64,000 bases of DNA from Serinus canaria (lineage: Eukaryota; Chordata; Aves; Passeriformes; Fringillidae). A program made the position numbers and the translations under genes. The notes beneath the pieces were generated by a model that was given only the letters and a program-made list of their open reading frames with translations, had not been told where the DNA came from and did not search any database. The stretch spans positions 39,509,696 through 39,573,695 of the forward strand of contig NC_066343.1 in the NCBI RefSeq assembly GCF_022539315.1, in the 5' to 3' direction. Positions within the stretch are counted from its first letter, which is position 1, and each line of letters opens with the position of its first letter. Below are positions 12,570 to 25,945 of this stretch, one piece after another.

Positions 12570-14432
12570 GAGGACCCAAAAATAAATCAGTAGGTGAGTG
12601 AGCTAATTTAAAAATCATAAAGAAGATGAAAAGGTAAAAAAGGAATAAATTTTTCATACTTCTTTTAAAAAGCAAAGCATTAGGCTGTACAGTTAATATC
12701 AAAGTAATCTACTAGCTCACAGTTAAAGGCTTAAACACTTTAAGAGGTTAATTTTCATGCTTGATGCCCTTTATGACTAATCTCTAAGACAACATATTTT
12801 CTGTGCATACTAATATACTTCCTTTCACATATAGCACCATACTTACCCTCATTCCTTGTTATTATGAGCCCAGTTACAAGATCTAATGCTGTTTTGTGTA
12901 ACATGGATTTGTATATCTAAAAGTATTCCAATATAGCTTAGAGAATATACTTACATAAAATCTTGTCAATGGTGAGAACATTTGAAATCCCTCAATTATA
13001 CCACAGAGATTGTATTTAAGACAGGAAAGTTTTTATTCCTCCTCTCCCATAATCTTAGTGCAGCCTTGTTTCGTATTTAAATTAAGGAAGTTGAATTTTG
13101 TCTTCAGACTCTTTCTCCTGCTTAGACATTTATGAATTGGAGACATATTTGAGGCTATTTTATTAGATGTGCATTTAACATATTGTAACCACATGTCTAA
13201 TTCCTACTAAATAAATTCCTTTAGTTTCAGTATCAGGGAATCTCTTTTGCTTGGTTTTCTCTTGTAAGCCTTCGCAAGTGTCTAGTTTTAAAATGACAAT
13301 TTTCATAGAGGATTTTTCCTTCCCTTCTAATCTTCTCCAGTTTTTAAAAGACAGAACAGTTACAGGGCTTAGGAGTTCCTTTCCTCAGCTGAAAACATTT
13401 GGGTTACTCTTCATCTCCCCTCCAACAAAGGCTAAATTAAACAACTGTGGTTTTTTATTGTCTTTGTTTGTCCTTGATAATCTGTACCCCAGAAGAATCA
13501 TTAATGGTTAGTTAATAATGTCTATTTCTTCCTGTGCTACTTGCAGCTAAATGATCCTTTCCCATGAACTAATAATCATTCAGCCTAATAGAAATGGAGA
13601 GTGAACAAATGCAGACATTTGGTCTTAACCAGAAGTTATTAATTTGCATTGTTGCTAAATATAGGGGTCAGAAAAGGTGTTTTCAGTGGTGAAGGCTGTG
13701 AGAGCAGACATCCTGGTGGACTGTGAAGACATGGTTCCATACAACCTCCTAGAAAATCTGAGAGTCACTTAAAAAAAAAAAAGTTGGTTACGATAGTCTT
13801 GTCCCTGTGCACCCCAGAAGTAGGAGTATTGTAATGCTTGATTTAACTCTTGTCAGAAAATAGCTCAGCTGCATCAGAATATAATCTCAAGAATTGTGCA
13901 GTGAATGGAAGTTTTATGTAGGGTTAGATGCAAGTTGTGTGTGCACATGTGCTTGCATTTACTAACCACGTGCATACATTCACACCTGGCCTTTTAAAAT
14001 TTTCACCTTTCCTTCCTGATTTTCCCTGGTCTGTCAAAGTAATTTAACTAAAAGTCATGAAAATGTTATAACTTAAAGGGCAGGACCATGTCATACACAG
14101 AAGGATGTGGTTGGGCACATTCAGAGAGTGTAGCAGGTTTTTACTAGTGTAGATGACTGACTTGGACTATGGAGCGTCTGTAGGTACAGTATTGTGTATT
14201 TCTGTCTGTGCTTGGATTATATTGTAAAATGTTATGTACTTGAAATCTATTTTGTGGTTTGTCCAACATTTATACACACAACTCTGGGAAGTATTAAAAA
14301 TGGTTTTATTTCATGGAGTGTAAGGGGAAAATATACCTGTAACTTGAGCCTTATCTTTGTACAGTGAATTTCACATTTCTATATGTCAACATTCTGATTG
14401 TTTTGTATGTTGATATGATGGCAGGAATCCCT

Positions 14433-14438
14433 AATAAA
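14433..14438 (+). terminator. FRMD3: Probable FRMD3 poly(A) signal
   Basis: AATAAA in the context CCCTAATAAAATTACACTGG, followed within 30 bases by TTCTGTAG and then T-rich sequence, a normal cleavage context. The preceding ~350 bases look like a typical conserved 3'UTR end. It is inferred as the distal FRMD3 site; transcript data would settle which of several AATAAA motifs is used. Confidence 0.6.
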
Positions 14439-14521
14439 ATTACACTGGAGAAAAGCTTTCTGTAGTTATGACAGTTTTTTTAGTGAAAGATTTTCTATAA
14501 ATAATGCTTTTTGTCATGAAG

Positions 14522-14569
14522 TACTTGGAATATAATAGATTATAGATAGTATTTGGAATATAATAGATT
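14522..14569. repeat. Two-copy 28 bp tandem repeat
   Basis: TACTTGGAATATAATAGATT at 14522-14541 recurs as TATTTGGAATATAATAGATT at 14550-14569, a period of 28 with one mismatch. It lies about 70 bases beyond the probable FRMD3 cleavage site. Confidence 0.9.
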
Positions 14570-17500
14570 TCTTACGACTCTTAAAATGTTTTTAATATGA
14601 TTTTCTTTATTCATCAGGTGGTGAGACACTAAAAAGTACTTTAAAATAGTATATTTTTAAGGTGGCTTCAGGCTCATTTACTAAGAGACTGTTGGTTTGC
14701 CTGGCTACCGCATAAGAGTGAGTCAGAGTCCTGAGATACAATTGCTGTGCACAGAGTAAAATCTGAGAGGTTGGTTTTGCAGTCAGGCCCTGGTAGTGGA
14801 CATTTGGCTGCCATCTAGAGGCAAGTCTGGCTAGAGGGTTATGTAGGAAAAGCTGTGCTTTCTTACATTCAGTTGGTTTGGAGCTCTGGCAGAACAAAAG
14901 TATTTGGTAAGAAATGTACAGTCTGCAATGAAGCAATTTATTATAATTCTGGGGAGCTAAGAGAAACAGAAGCTACTTCCTGAGCATGTCAAACATTTAG
15001 ATGAAGATATAAGGATACTGTATAGAAAGTGCCAAAATCTAAATAAATTCTGGCAATTTGAAACGTAAAAAACCAGGACGATATAGTACAGGCAGACCTA
15101 TTAATTCAGTTAGAAAAATGTAGGTTGTAATACAGCCTTCAAAAGAGGTTGTCTTCCTGCTTTAACATAAGAATAAAATATAACCTCTTCAACATTGTTT
15201 GTATTCTGAAGTCCTACAATACTAGACTTGGTAAAACAAAGTATTTTTACTTTGGGTAGAAACCCAGCACTTGCCATAACTTCTTCCTGAATAAAGAAGA
15301 AGTTTCTGTAAAACTACATCTCACTGAAATATCCTGCCAGAGGTGCATTTGAAGAAATCAGGCTGCATTTTTTGTTGCTAATGGTTGCTGTGGGTCTTTG
15401 ACAACAGATGCGTCAACCAAACTGGAGATGGCAAGAACTGGAAGGCAAGAAACTTTACCTGGAAGTCAAAGTACATTTCTTAACATTTTGTTTGGTCATG
15501 TAGGCTTTAGTTGTGTTTAAATCCCAAAGGAAGTAACCGTCTCTTCTCTTTGCATGGATTTGCTTTGGATTTCCCTAAAGCTGTCATTTTATATGGAAAA
15601 AGACATATGTCTGGCACCCCCTGTGAAGATTTCAGCTGTTATAGCTGTAAAATGCCACACTAAAAACTGGTGCAATAGCGTTGCATCTTTCATTCTGCCC
15701 CTTTACAAAGGCGATTCCCTCCTCAGCTTTACCCTGAGTAATCTGAGGGAGCTGCTGTGGCATATAGAAGCTGTCTTGCTTGGAGTTTCTTTCCCTTAAG
15801 GTAGGTAATTGATGTGCATCTTTGCACTCCCTGCAGAGATCCGATTTTACAAAGGTTCACAGCTTGCCCACAGGTCTCGTAGCTCACTCCTAGAAGACAT
15901 GGACACTATTTGTCCCTATGGTGCTTAAGAGTGTAGTCACATTATGACTGTGACACAACTCATCACACACACATCAGCTGCTATAGCCAACCACAGCTCA
16001 ATGCTTGTGTGTTACACTGAAGAACAATAAGGCAGTAATTTCTACTTCAGAATTGTAGAGTGATGGAGTACTAAAACATAGTTATAAAAATAAAAATTCA
16101 ACATGTGCTTGAAAAATTACCTGTCCTATTTATTTTATTCTGACCTTTCCCATATTAGCTCACTTTAATTTTCACTGAAGAAATGTTTGTTGAGTTTACG
16201 GGATAGCAGATACTTTGGAGAAGCAAAGTGGCCCCCTAGGATCATCTGTGTCATGATGAACAAATATTACCTACTAATTGCTAGTTGCAAAAGATGAAGA
16301 AATGTCATTGGTTAAAATGGACTAAAAGTCCAGGTGAAATAGGTCACATTTCTTTGACTGAAGAATAATTAAGTATATTCCTTGAATCTATTTAATTATA
16401 TACAAAGATTTAAATATATATTTAAAAGTACAAAAGGTATATAATTATACAGTAAGTATTTCTTTGATATAAGAATGATCAAATATGTTGACTGAATAGG
16501 GTACCTATTTCTAGGAAAAGCTGCAGACAGAAGAACATGGAAAGCCTCTTATTTGTACTATACTTTATATCTTATGTCAAACTCATAATGAAAAGCTCCA
16601 CTGCATATAGTGTCTTCTGAAAAACCTAGTTCTAAATACATTTTTAAATATTTTCTGTGTTTCAGTATTATGCACATGGATAATTCCCTAAAGAGAAGTT
16701 TTGATAGGGTTTCAGGTACTTCTGAATTAACTTCTAATGCAATGAACCTATCAACAGAAACTTAAATATCATCTAATGTGTTTTTCTCAAATCTTCAGAT
16801 TCTCAGATATTCAGGTTCCTCTTCCCCAAGACAGAGCTGTATGCACACAATGACATACACTTTGGCTATGAGAAAAAAGGACTTCTGCAAAACCAAAACC
16901 AAAATAAAGGCTTCTGAGCACCAAGTTTGCTTAAATCTTCTTCTTGAGAGCTAAGTCAACAGCTGTAATCCTCAGAAGATGTATAACCACTGGATATACC
17001 CAACTCAGTAGCACAGTGACTATCACCATGGCTTTACTGGCTTTGCCTAGCTCATGGCGTGAGCCATTTCCCCCTGAGATCCTGATATGACCACAAGGAA
17101 CTGTAATAACAAAGGCAACGTAAGGATATATCTCTGCTGTGCTTAGGGGCATAAAACCAAAATAAACATCAACTGCTAGTGGAAAATAGATTGAGTCAAT
17201 TTTGCTTCATAGCTGTCTAACTTGCTCTTGATATTTAAACCTACTGTTAAGGCAGAGTAGCCACAGTAGCTGACTTGTATTTTCTTTGGACAGCTCACCA
17301 GAAATGTTACTTGCTATATATTTGAGACCATTATTATATTCCCACAACTTTTGCAGTCACAGATGTATAGGACATCCTCTTCACTGGTTGCCCCTGCCCT
17401 TTCCCACACACACTGTTTTCCCAAAAAGTTGTTTTGGAACCTCAGAAGTGAAATAAAACATCTCTAAAGAGCTGAAGTGTTACTGGTGCTCAGAGAAAGG

Positions 17501-20500
17501 ACTCACCTTTTGATGCGTAGGAGCCCTGTCATAGTGCCCCATAGCTGTGCTGTTTAAAGTGCCCTTACAATAGCACAGCAGCCCTGTTTCATGTGGGAAG
17601 GAAGCTCAGAAGCTGAAAACAGAATACTGCCAGTCATGACTTCCTCCTTCATGTATGTTGTTCTTCCAATCAAAGTCTCCTTTGCTGGTCTGATTTAGGC
17701 AATTACCCTCCACAAAGCACAAAGCTCCACGTGTCAACATGTCACTTCCAAAGCCTCTCTTCTGCTTTCACCTCCCATGTGCAAATTTAGTACATGCCCT
17801 GGATATACAAACAGTTGTACCGAACTTCAGCATTGCCCTTGGGCTGCAAAACATGTACAACTTAGTCCTGAATATTGTGTGCTGGACAGCATGACCAGTT
17901 TTTTAGTCTGGAATAGTGTGTAATATGTGCAAATTTTTATGACTTTGCAGCAGTCACTTTGCTATATTTGTTAAAAAATCCACAATTATAAACAGTTATA
18001 CCATGACAGCACTCTCATAAACTTTACAGAACATCAGGACCCTTATGAAACATCTGTTTCAAAGATTTTGGCTCTGCAGGTGTCACTGCTGCCTTTGAGT
18101 AACAGCTCTGGCTTTACGGTTGTTCTTTGCAAATTGATTTCTGGCGTTATCAGTACTGTCTTGGCAGGGCAGCAAGAAGTGCATTTAGTAAAAATTGATC
18201 AGCAAAACTCTGAAATCACAAGATATTTCCCCCAAGAAGCTTCACTAATGCATCACAAAGTAGTAACTTAGAAAAAAGAACATAGCAAACCTAAAATTAT
18301 GTAATCACTATCAGTGTTAATAAGCTAGACCCCACATCTAGCTAAACATTTAAAAAATTTGAATGTACACTAGAAAGCCTTGATAATTATGGTATTTATA
18401 GTCTCTCCAAAGATATATAAAGTGAGGAGTGTAATCCTATTTGCATCTGTATTTATCCAAGTGTTTGGCTCCCACATAGATTATAAATCAAAAAGTAGAA
18501 ATGACAAAACCCACAGTGGTGTCACTATAAACTGGGTGTTCTTCAGAGATAGTATTACTATGAGTTTCTTCATGTTTTCATTTCCCAAATCCTTCCTGTT
18601 TATGGTGAATTTGTGGTGGATTTAGCCTAGTGGAAATGCTATAATGAATCAGACAGGAGCTAGTAATGAGGGAAAAGATGTTCTAAAGGTAATTACCACA
18701 TCAGACAGAACTAAAACTAGCAAAGAGATTTGGAGGACCTAAGTAAGTCTTAGCAGAATATCCCAGAGCCAGACACACTGGTCAAGGCTCAGGAAATTGG
18801 GATCTCTTGCACCTACTTATTTGCTGACATGATGGAAGTCAAAGTTTTGATGTGATTAGCATCTCCAAATAACAACTTGAAGTTCCTCTCCTCTCCCAAA
18901 ACAACTAACCATTTTGGTAAAGGTGTAAAAGTCCTACTCAGCTTGGATAACTCTATCATTCAATTTCATTACTACTTTAAAATGAAGATAAATATGAAAG
19001 ACATTTAACCCAAATATAACCAGCATCACCAGCTGTCCAAAATTCTGTTATTTCTAATCAGTTTGTTGTTAAGATGTATGTGCGCCTGTATGAAGATGCT
19101 AACTTATCATTCAACTATTATTTCTTTTTGTTCTTGTTCAGGCAAAAGGACTTACTACTGGCAATATAAAGATCAAAATAGAGGTAGATTCTACATGTTG
19201 TTGTAAGCACTTGTTCCACTGAGTTGACTATAAAGAAGCAAGACATTTTATTTCTTTCTTTTCCATTTGTCCCAAAGTGATTATTGGGTTACATCACCTC
19301 AGATGTTTTAATGAATTACTCACATATTGTAATCACTTAATTTGTTCCATCTAAAATACTTTTACCTGATGTCTTTAAAATAATTATGAAGCAATGGCAC
19401 TGCAATTGTTAATTACAATACTTTTAATACAATCACTATATTTAAGAACATAGTTTTACATTCCTCAAAATGTATTTCTTAAGTTGTATTTCTTTAAATA
19501 GTATACATGCCTAGTTGCTTCTAGCAGTTAAAGACAAGGTAGATGGGTATTGGTGCCAGAGTTTTATACATATGGAAACAGCACATTTCCAACAAAGTTG
19601 TCACTAAAGTGTGAGATACATTATGTGATTTTCAGAGAAAGGCTGTGAACAGAGTACAAGAAAAAGCTCTATGAACCAAGATTAAAGGAACTTTAAAAAG
19701 GCGCTATAGCTATTCATTTATCTTAAACTTTTAAAGTAGCTATGATAAAAAAATGTTAAAAATTTACCGCCTGAAATTTGACGTTAACTAATATTGAATG
19801 AATATGAAGAGATGTTCTTATCTTCTGGGTTGCTGGGAATCAGAAATCTGTATTTACCAATACAAATAACTTGTAAGAAGAATACAGAATACAAAATCAC
19901 TTGTAAAGCACTTGTCTTTTTTTTAAAAAAAAAAAAACAACACTGTTCAAGAGTGTCCTCTTGTGGTACTATAGAATAAGCCAAATGAAGTTGTCTTAAG
20001 TAGAAACACTTTTCTTAACAACTAGATTATGGAGTTGGTTGGGGTGTCCTGGCAGATGTTTTCGTTTGGTTAGTAAGTTGAGTTCTTTAGGTTTTGTTTG
20101 GTAAGTTGGTTTTTAAAAAATGATACTAAGTAAATATTTGCAAAAGTGTTTGAATAGGTATTTATAATTTTGGGAATAAATGTTTCAAGGTTGGTTGATC
20201 TGGCAACAAGCTTTTACTCCGGTTCAGGAAGATGCCAAAGGTCTCCAGCAGTGTCCCTTCTGAGAATGCAGAGCCATCCTGAGCAGAGCCCTGCCATTGT
20301 TGGTTCCTCTGCAGGTCAATGGACAGGTAGTTACCCTGTGTGGATATAGAATAGAGTTGTGTCTGTAAGGTGCAGTGAGAGCAACCTGCATTTAGGTCCT
20401 GGGCTGAGTTGGTGTGGCTCTAATGACCCTCTCACTGGCACTATGCATTGCTCTGCAGGTCAAGCTCACCTTCGGCCATGCCTCTCAACCCCGCTTGGAA

Positions 20501-22156
20501 AAGTGTTTACTGTGCTATCATGTTTAACTGAGGTATCCTGGATAAATGTGGCTAGCCACAGCTTAGGTATTTCCAGTTTAGTCAAATGGAATACCTTTAG
20601 TCACTTTTTCCACTGCCTGTCCTGTGCTTTTGAACTTACTTTTCTCACCAAACTCAAAGTAATAACAGGTGATTTTTAATTTGCTGAAGGACTGCTGTAG
20701 TTCAGGTGTCCCAGAAGTTAATGGGGATATTGGGAGGGATCACAGAAGGTAAATCTGTCCATCTGGGGCTGATGGTCTCTGATGTGCATACACCTCACTA
20801 AAAGGTGTGTGCTCTAAAAGGTCCTAATGACTGTGGTTACATTTCTGTGAAGCAGATGCTCCTGAGCACTGTGGAGCAGGATGGGAGACCTCAAGAATCT
20901 GATACTACATTGAAAAAATAGGTTAAAACAGTGCTGGAGAGTAGACACAAAAAAAAAAAAAAAAGGGAACTGAAATTAAGCCAATACAGTTGTGTAGTTG
21001 ATAAGGCATGAAATGCCACGATGAAATATTTCATTTATAAGGGATTGTTTCTTTCTCATGAACAACCAATTACTTAAGAAAGAACAAGGTCTCACAGTAC
21101 TTTCATGGAGCAGGGTTTTTCACTGACAAGTTTGGCATGGAAAAATCCTGCCAGCACAGTTCATGGTCAGATGAATAGTGCCAGGGCCTCAGCTGCATTT
21201 CACAAACTGGTCAAAAATGAAATCATCACCTGCATCATTTTATCAAGACCTTCTCTTGAATTTTATCAAAGAACTATCATTGATAAAATTGTTGTGGAAT
21301 CTGGTTTCTCCCTGAAAAACCTTCGCAGTGATACAAAAGGAAATTAGTTTCTAATACTTAGTTTGTAGAGAACAGGATGTACTCACAAAAATAAATTATC
21401 TGAGACAGAGGGCTTTGGTTTTGGACTTCATTTAGCAAGAAAAAGAAAACCAAGGATATTTAAGAATTACCCTTGGAGAAGGTAAGCAAGCAAAAACATG
21501 TGGGAGAGGCTTGCTTTGAAAATTATTATGGCCTGATAGCCTGAAAACCAGGTTTCTAAGAAGAGTAATTATAAATAATCTTAGCATAATTTTCTTGGCT
21601 GCTCAGATGGTCTTTGCAAGATGAAGCTAGTTTCTGTGGGTTTGGGTGTTGTTTCTGTGCCCATATTATTTGTAAATTATTTTTTTATCTTGCTTTTCAT
21701 CAGACCCATGGGGCTGGGTTGCATTTCTTGCCAAGTTGGTTAAGATTTGCAGTCAACTGCTTATTTCTTATTTTTCTTGCCTCTAACAACTGAGAAAATT
21801 CTTATCAGCCCCTAGCATACTGTTCAAAAGATAAAAATGCACAAAATTATGATTATTATTCTTGTTGTCTAAATTGGAACTGGAGAATAGAGATCAGCTG
21901 GGAAACTTAGATATGGTTAGGGAAAAAACCTTAACATGTAGGGAATGTCAAGTCTCTGGGTTTTCATAGGAAAATGCAGAAAAAACCCTCAGTTTGTGAA
22001 TTTTGAAAGGACCTCCAAGTATGTTTTCTAACAAAAAAAAAAAGTGATGCTTTTCATCAATGTCTCCTCTGTAATCCTTTTTTTATTTCCTGCTCTATCT
22101 TACACAGCTTGCTTATAGTTGTGGGTAGCAATCCTCAGATCTGCAAAAATCATAGC

Positions 22157-22207
22157 ATTAGCATTTCAAAAAAAAAAAAAACCATAGCAAAAACCATTAG
22201 CATTTCA
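22157..22207. repeat. Direct repeats flanking a poly(A) run
   Basis: The 12-mer ATTAGCATTTCA occurs at 22157-22168 and again at 22196-22207, flanking a poly(A) run and a short ACCATAGC segment that itself resembles the upstream CATAGCATT. This could be a small retro-insertion with target-site duplication or a slippage duplication. No element body is present. Confidence 0.7.
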
Positions 22208-24052
22208 TTTATTATAGATTTCATTTGGGGCCTACTTCATTATGGATGCCATTAATTTCCCACAAATATTAGAGGAATTCTCTAATTGGATGTCATTTGG
22301 ACTTGGCTTTTCTTCTGACAGTCCTGTGGTGATCATGCTGCCTGCTCTGCTGGAACCAGGTGGGCTGTGCAGACTGCTTGGATTCAGTGGCTTTGTTGAT
22401 GTGGATGCTGTTCCGGAGGCCAGCAGATAGGCAAGAACCCTTTGTCAGAGCAGGGAATCAAGAGAGGAATCATTTTTTTCTTGATTCCTTGGATACCTGG
22501 ATCCATGTGTCCACTGGTCCATGAGCAGAATGCCAAAGGAGGAGGTGGAAGGCCTTTGTCAATAGTAAGGTGTGCCTAACATCTTAAACCTGAAAAATGA
22601 TATCATATGACTTGTGATTTCTGACTTCTTATTTGCTTTATATGAGTCAGCCTGCTTAGGTGAGTTACTTGGGCAAAGGAGTAACTTCATGATGGGAAGG
22701 GAAGTCCAAGAATATATAGTGTTTCACCCATAATTCTTGATAATCTATATCAATTCACCTTAGTGGTTTTAAACCCTGTGAAAGCTTCAGATTTTAAGGA
22801 ATCTGGCTTGCATTGAAACTATGTGGTGTCAGTTTTGAGTTATTCATACATATTATTCCTTTATTCTTATTCTTCATGTTGAAATTGAGATTGATTAACT
22901 TGTAACATATTTTATTGCCTTTTTTTGCTAAAATGAAAAGTAGCAATATGACTCTAAGAGCTCAAATACTCAAGAAAATACTTTAAAATAGTATCTACTT
23001 GAAAGCGTCTACTTTCAAACAAGCACTTCACCCTGAACGAGACATTGCTGAAGTTCCTTCAACTTAAGGGGAATTAATGATTACAGAATTGAGCACTGAA
23101 AACTTTTTGATATTAACCCTTACCCAGCTCTTATATATGCAGTCTCATGAGGATAGTGATAGCAACAGTTCCTCATTTGATTGCATTGGAAGAAAATTGT
23201 TGGCATTAAGCTGCAAGAGAGAAGAGGCCAGCTTTTTGTTTAACCTAGGCTACTTATAGATTTGAAGTTGAAAGTTGAAGTGAAGAATGGATGGGCCAGA
23301 CCTCCTGCTATTTCCATTACTACTTTTTCTTCAGTAAGAGCCATAAAAATCTAGATTTACAACAAAGGATATGTGTAATATCAGCCTTACCTTGGCTTTT
23401 AATTTTAAATGGAAACAACAAATTCAAATACATGATAATCCTCTTTGAATGACATCTTGACTGATAAATTTCATCTGACAGGAAATTGTGTACTTCATGT
23501 GAATTCAGGCACTGCAGTACTCATTTGGGGAGCTGAGCTAATTTAGTATTTCTGAACCTTCCAGACTCAATTGGACCTGGAAGGGAAACAAACAAAACTG
23601 TAGATTTTGCATTCATACTACTAGAAAGATTTTCACATATTTTTATCTCAAGAAAGTCAGGACTTCACTTTCAAGATTATTGGGATTTTATGTAGCTTTA
23701 GCAGATAAAAATAATTTTGCAGAGGTATATATGTCTGCATAAAAGGGTTTGTTGACTGTTTAAGAGTTAAAAAACTTCCTTTTTTCTTGACTGAGAACTT
23801 CACTCATTGGACCCTTGGAATATTACACTGTGATTAAGAATTTAATTTTAAAATTAGATTTTATTGTTTTATTAAGCTTCACAGCTGATTTAGTGACTAA
23901 ATATTAATTTTATTTAACTCCTTATAATATGTTTCTGTTCCAAGACATTGTTTAGAGAAATAGTTTCATTGTTTTGTTTCTATTGTACCATTTAAATTTC
24001 TGATTTGATTTTCAAATCAAACAATGTAATTCTGTTTGACCAGTGGAAAATA

Positions 24053-24087
24053 TACAAGCTGAAATTTTGATACAAGCTGAAATTTTG
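24053..24087. repeat. Two-copy 18 bp tandem repeat
   Basis: The unit TACAAGCTGAAATTTTGA at 24053-24070 is followed immediately by a second copy at 24071-24087 that matches for 17 bases. It is a simple recent duplication in non-coding sequence. Confidence 0.92.
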
Positions 24088-24599
24088 TGTATCATTGTAC
24101 CTCACTTAAATATAATTGTTAGCATAGCTGTGGTTTGATTTGCAATATATCAAAGTAGCAATATAATACTGTGTAAAAGGCTTTGTAACCTATAAAATTA
24201 AATACCAGCTAGTTTTTAATATTCATACATTCACACAACCAGAGGATATTTATCAGGATTAAAAGTAAATAAGGTAAAAATGTTCTAGATGTTTAAAAAG
24301 TAAGGAAAAGTTTCAATGAGATGTCTTACTTGCTATGAATACTTCAAATTTTGGTAACTTAAAAATGCAATTGAGAGAATACAGTGGTGCATATACCTAA
24401 TTCTAATTGCTTGTGAAAAAACCTTAATTTTTTCAATTATTTCATGTTGTTCATATAGTCTAACTGCAATAAAGGAATACAGTTCTTATATCTTCATTTG
24501 GCATCCTCTGAGCTCTCAGTCTTGACGGTCTGCTTAGTCTCCATTAAAGAATTTCCTTTACTGGAGGCAGGATCAAATCTACAGTCATTGCCATTACTG

Positions 24600-24725
24600 A
24601 ACAGTGAAGAGGTCATACCTCCTGAAGATGGGCAGTCAGTGCCTTGGTTTAGTTGGTGAGGATGTGTTAGGTCACAGGTTGGACTTGATGACCTCAAAGG
24701 TCTTTTGCATCCTCGTTCATTCTGT
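24600..24725 (+). mobile_element. CR1-type retroposon 3' tail, sense
   Basis: The segment GGTTGGACTTGATGACCTCA followed by AAGGTCTTTTGCA and a TTCATTCTGT end is the diagnostic avian CR1-type 3' tail in + orientation. The preceding CTTGGTTTAGTTGGTGAGGA and GTGTTAGGTCACA also sound like bird retroposon sequence. It could be a CR1 subfamily member or another non-autonomous element sharing the CR1 tail. It is the one intergenic fragment oriented with the genes. Confidence 0.65.
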
Positions 24726-24729
24726 CCTT

Positions 24730-25945
24730 CTGTGGGACTCTGTAATGACTGTTAAATACAAGTCATGCATTTTTATACAGCTATTATTAATTATGTTATA
24801 AATACACTTTGCTGCTGGTTTTGATGTAGTAGTAGAAAGAATTTCATTGTGCTGAAAAGGTATTATTAAAAAAATATATATATATTTAATAGATTGATCT
24901 ATTCCAGCAAAATAAATTTCTGCATTCGAAAGGTGCTATCTGACAACACATAAAAGCTGCTTGTATAATTCTAATGTTAGCACTTCTGTAGCCTGGTTGT
25001 ACACAAATAATATGAAGTAAAGCTGTTCTTGGGTGTTCACATGAGAAAACTGGTTTTAATGCAGCACAATGTAATGAAGAACTATGAAACTGTGATAAAA
25101 TAAGTTATCTTACAGTGGAGAAGTTTTGCTTTTTCCTTATTAAAAGCAACATTCATAAAGATTTGCATTAAATAAATGTGTTTGGTAACATTCAGTGTTG
25201 TCACATAGTAGAGATAGGAAAGTTTCTGAAACAGATAATCCTTGGAACAAAAGAGAATGGTCCAAGGACACACTCAGAAGAGTCCAGAAGTGAATACCAT
25301 CTTACCTAAATGGAGAGATGAAATCAAGGTTGGCTTACTTTTTAAACTTACATTTCTTACAAGGTATTTCTTATCTTTAAGAAATATTCTGCCAAGGGCT
25401 TTAATTCTGATTTTTAAAACTGCAGTGTCCTTAATCCTTACCTTTAGCTTTAATATTTTTCAGGTTTTAGTGTCTTGCTTTATGGAGTGTGATTCATTTA
25501 GGTCAAATAAATCAAAGTACTGTTGTCAGAGCTTTGCTTTAATACACTCTTCAGCAAGGTGGCAGAATACAATGAATACATTCTTTTAATCAATGTTTCT
25601 ATCTCTTTGAAGAGCGTCCATAAATAAGACAAGATAAGTCTGGTATTGTTAACATCTTCTAAACCTCCATAGTGTCTGTGGAGTAATTTTTTTATTCAAA
25701 GTCTTCAGAACTTCATAACTTATTTTTTTTGACTTGTTTTGGGTTTTGGTTTTGTTTTGTTTTGTTTTTCTTTTTGTGTTTTTTTTTTTTTTTGTTGTTG
25801 TTTTTTTTTGTTTGTTTGTTTAAGTAGAGAAAAAATATTTAAAACAGGCAATAGAAAAGTAACTATGAGAAAGCTTGTATTCTTAAGTAGAGGAGATTGT
25901 TTAGCATGGATCAGAGAAGCCTTTGCACAGGAGGAAAATTAAGTA
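24730..25945. other. Intergenic spacer with T-rich tract
   Basis: AT-rich non-coding sequence containing a short ATATAT run near 24870 and a T-rich tract at 25735-25822 built from TTTTG and GTTTG units. No gene, RNA or recognisable element was seen apart from these. Confidence 0.6.

Larger units (their letters stand above)
11586..14455 (+). other. FRMD3: FRMD3 3'UTR
   Basis: AT-rich non-coding sequence directly after the FRMD3 stop, continuing to a well-placed poly(A) signal. It contains T-rich stretches (11999-12060), a long A-rich purine tract (12517-12569) and other AATAAA motifs that could give shorter isoforms (around 12580 and 13209). The end is inferred from the signal at 14433 and the T/G-rich sequence after it. 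No coding potential or recognisable repeat was seen inside. Confidence 0.65.
14570..24590. other. Intergenic spacer, no gene recognised
   Basis: AT-rich sequence with only short ORFs scattered over both strands, none resembling a known protein and none with an exon-like codon pattern. Simple tracts include poly(A) at 20949-20965 and mixed T/A at 19918-19937. Mildly GC-richer stretches at 15600-15800, 17350-17800 and 20210-20560 were not recognised. Decayed repeats may be present but I could not assign them. Confidence 0.6.

Noticed and set aside
14813..14830. Possible CTCF site at GCCATCTAGAGGCAAG
   Set aside because: The spacing between CCA and the AG core is one base too long for the standard motif.
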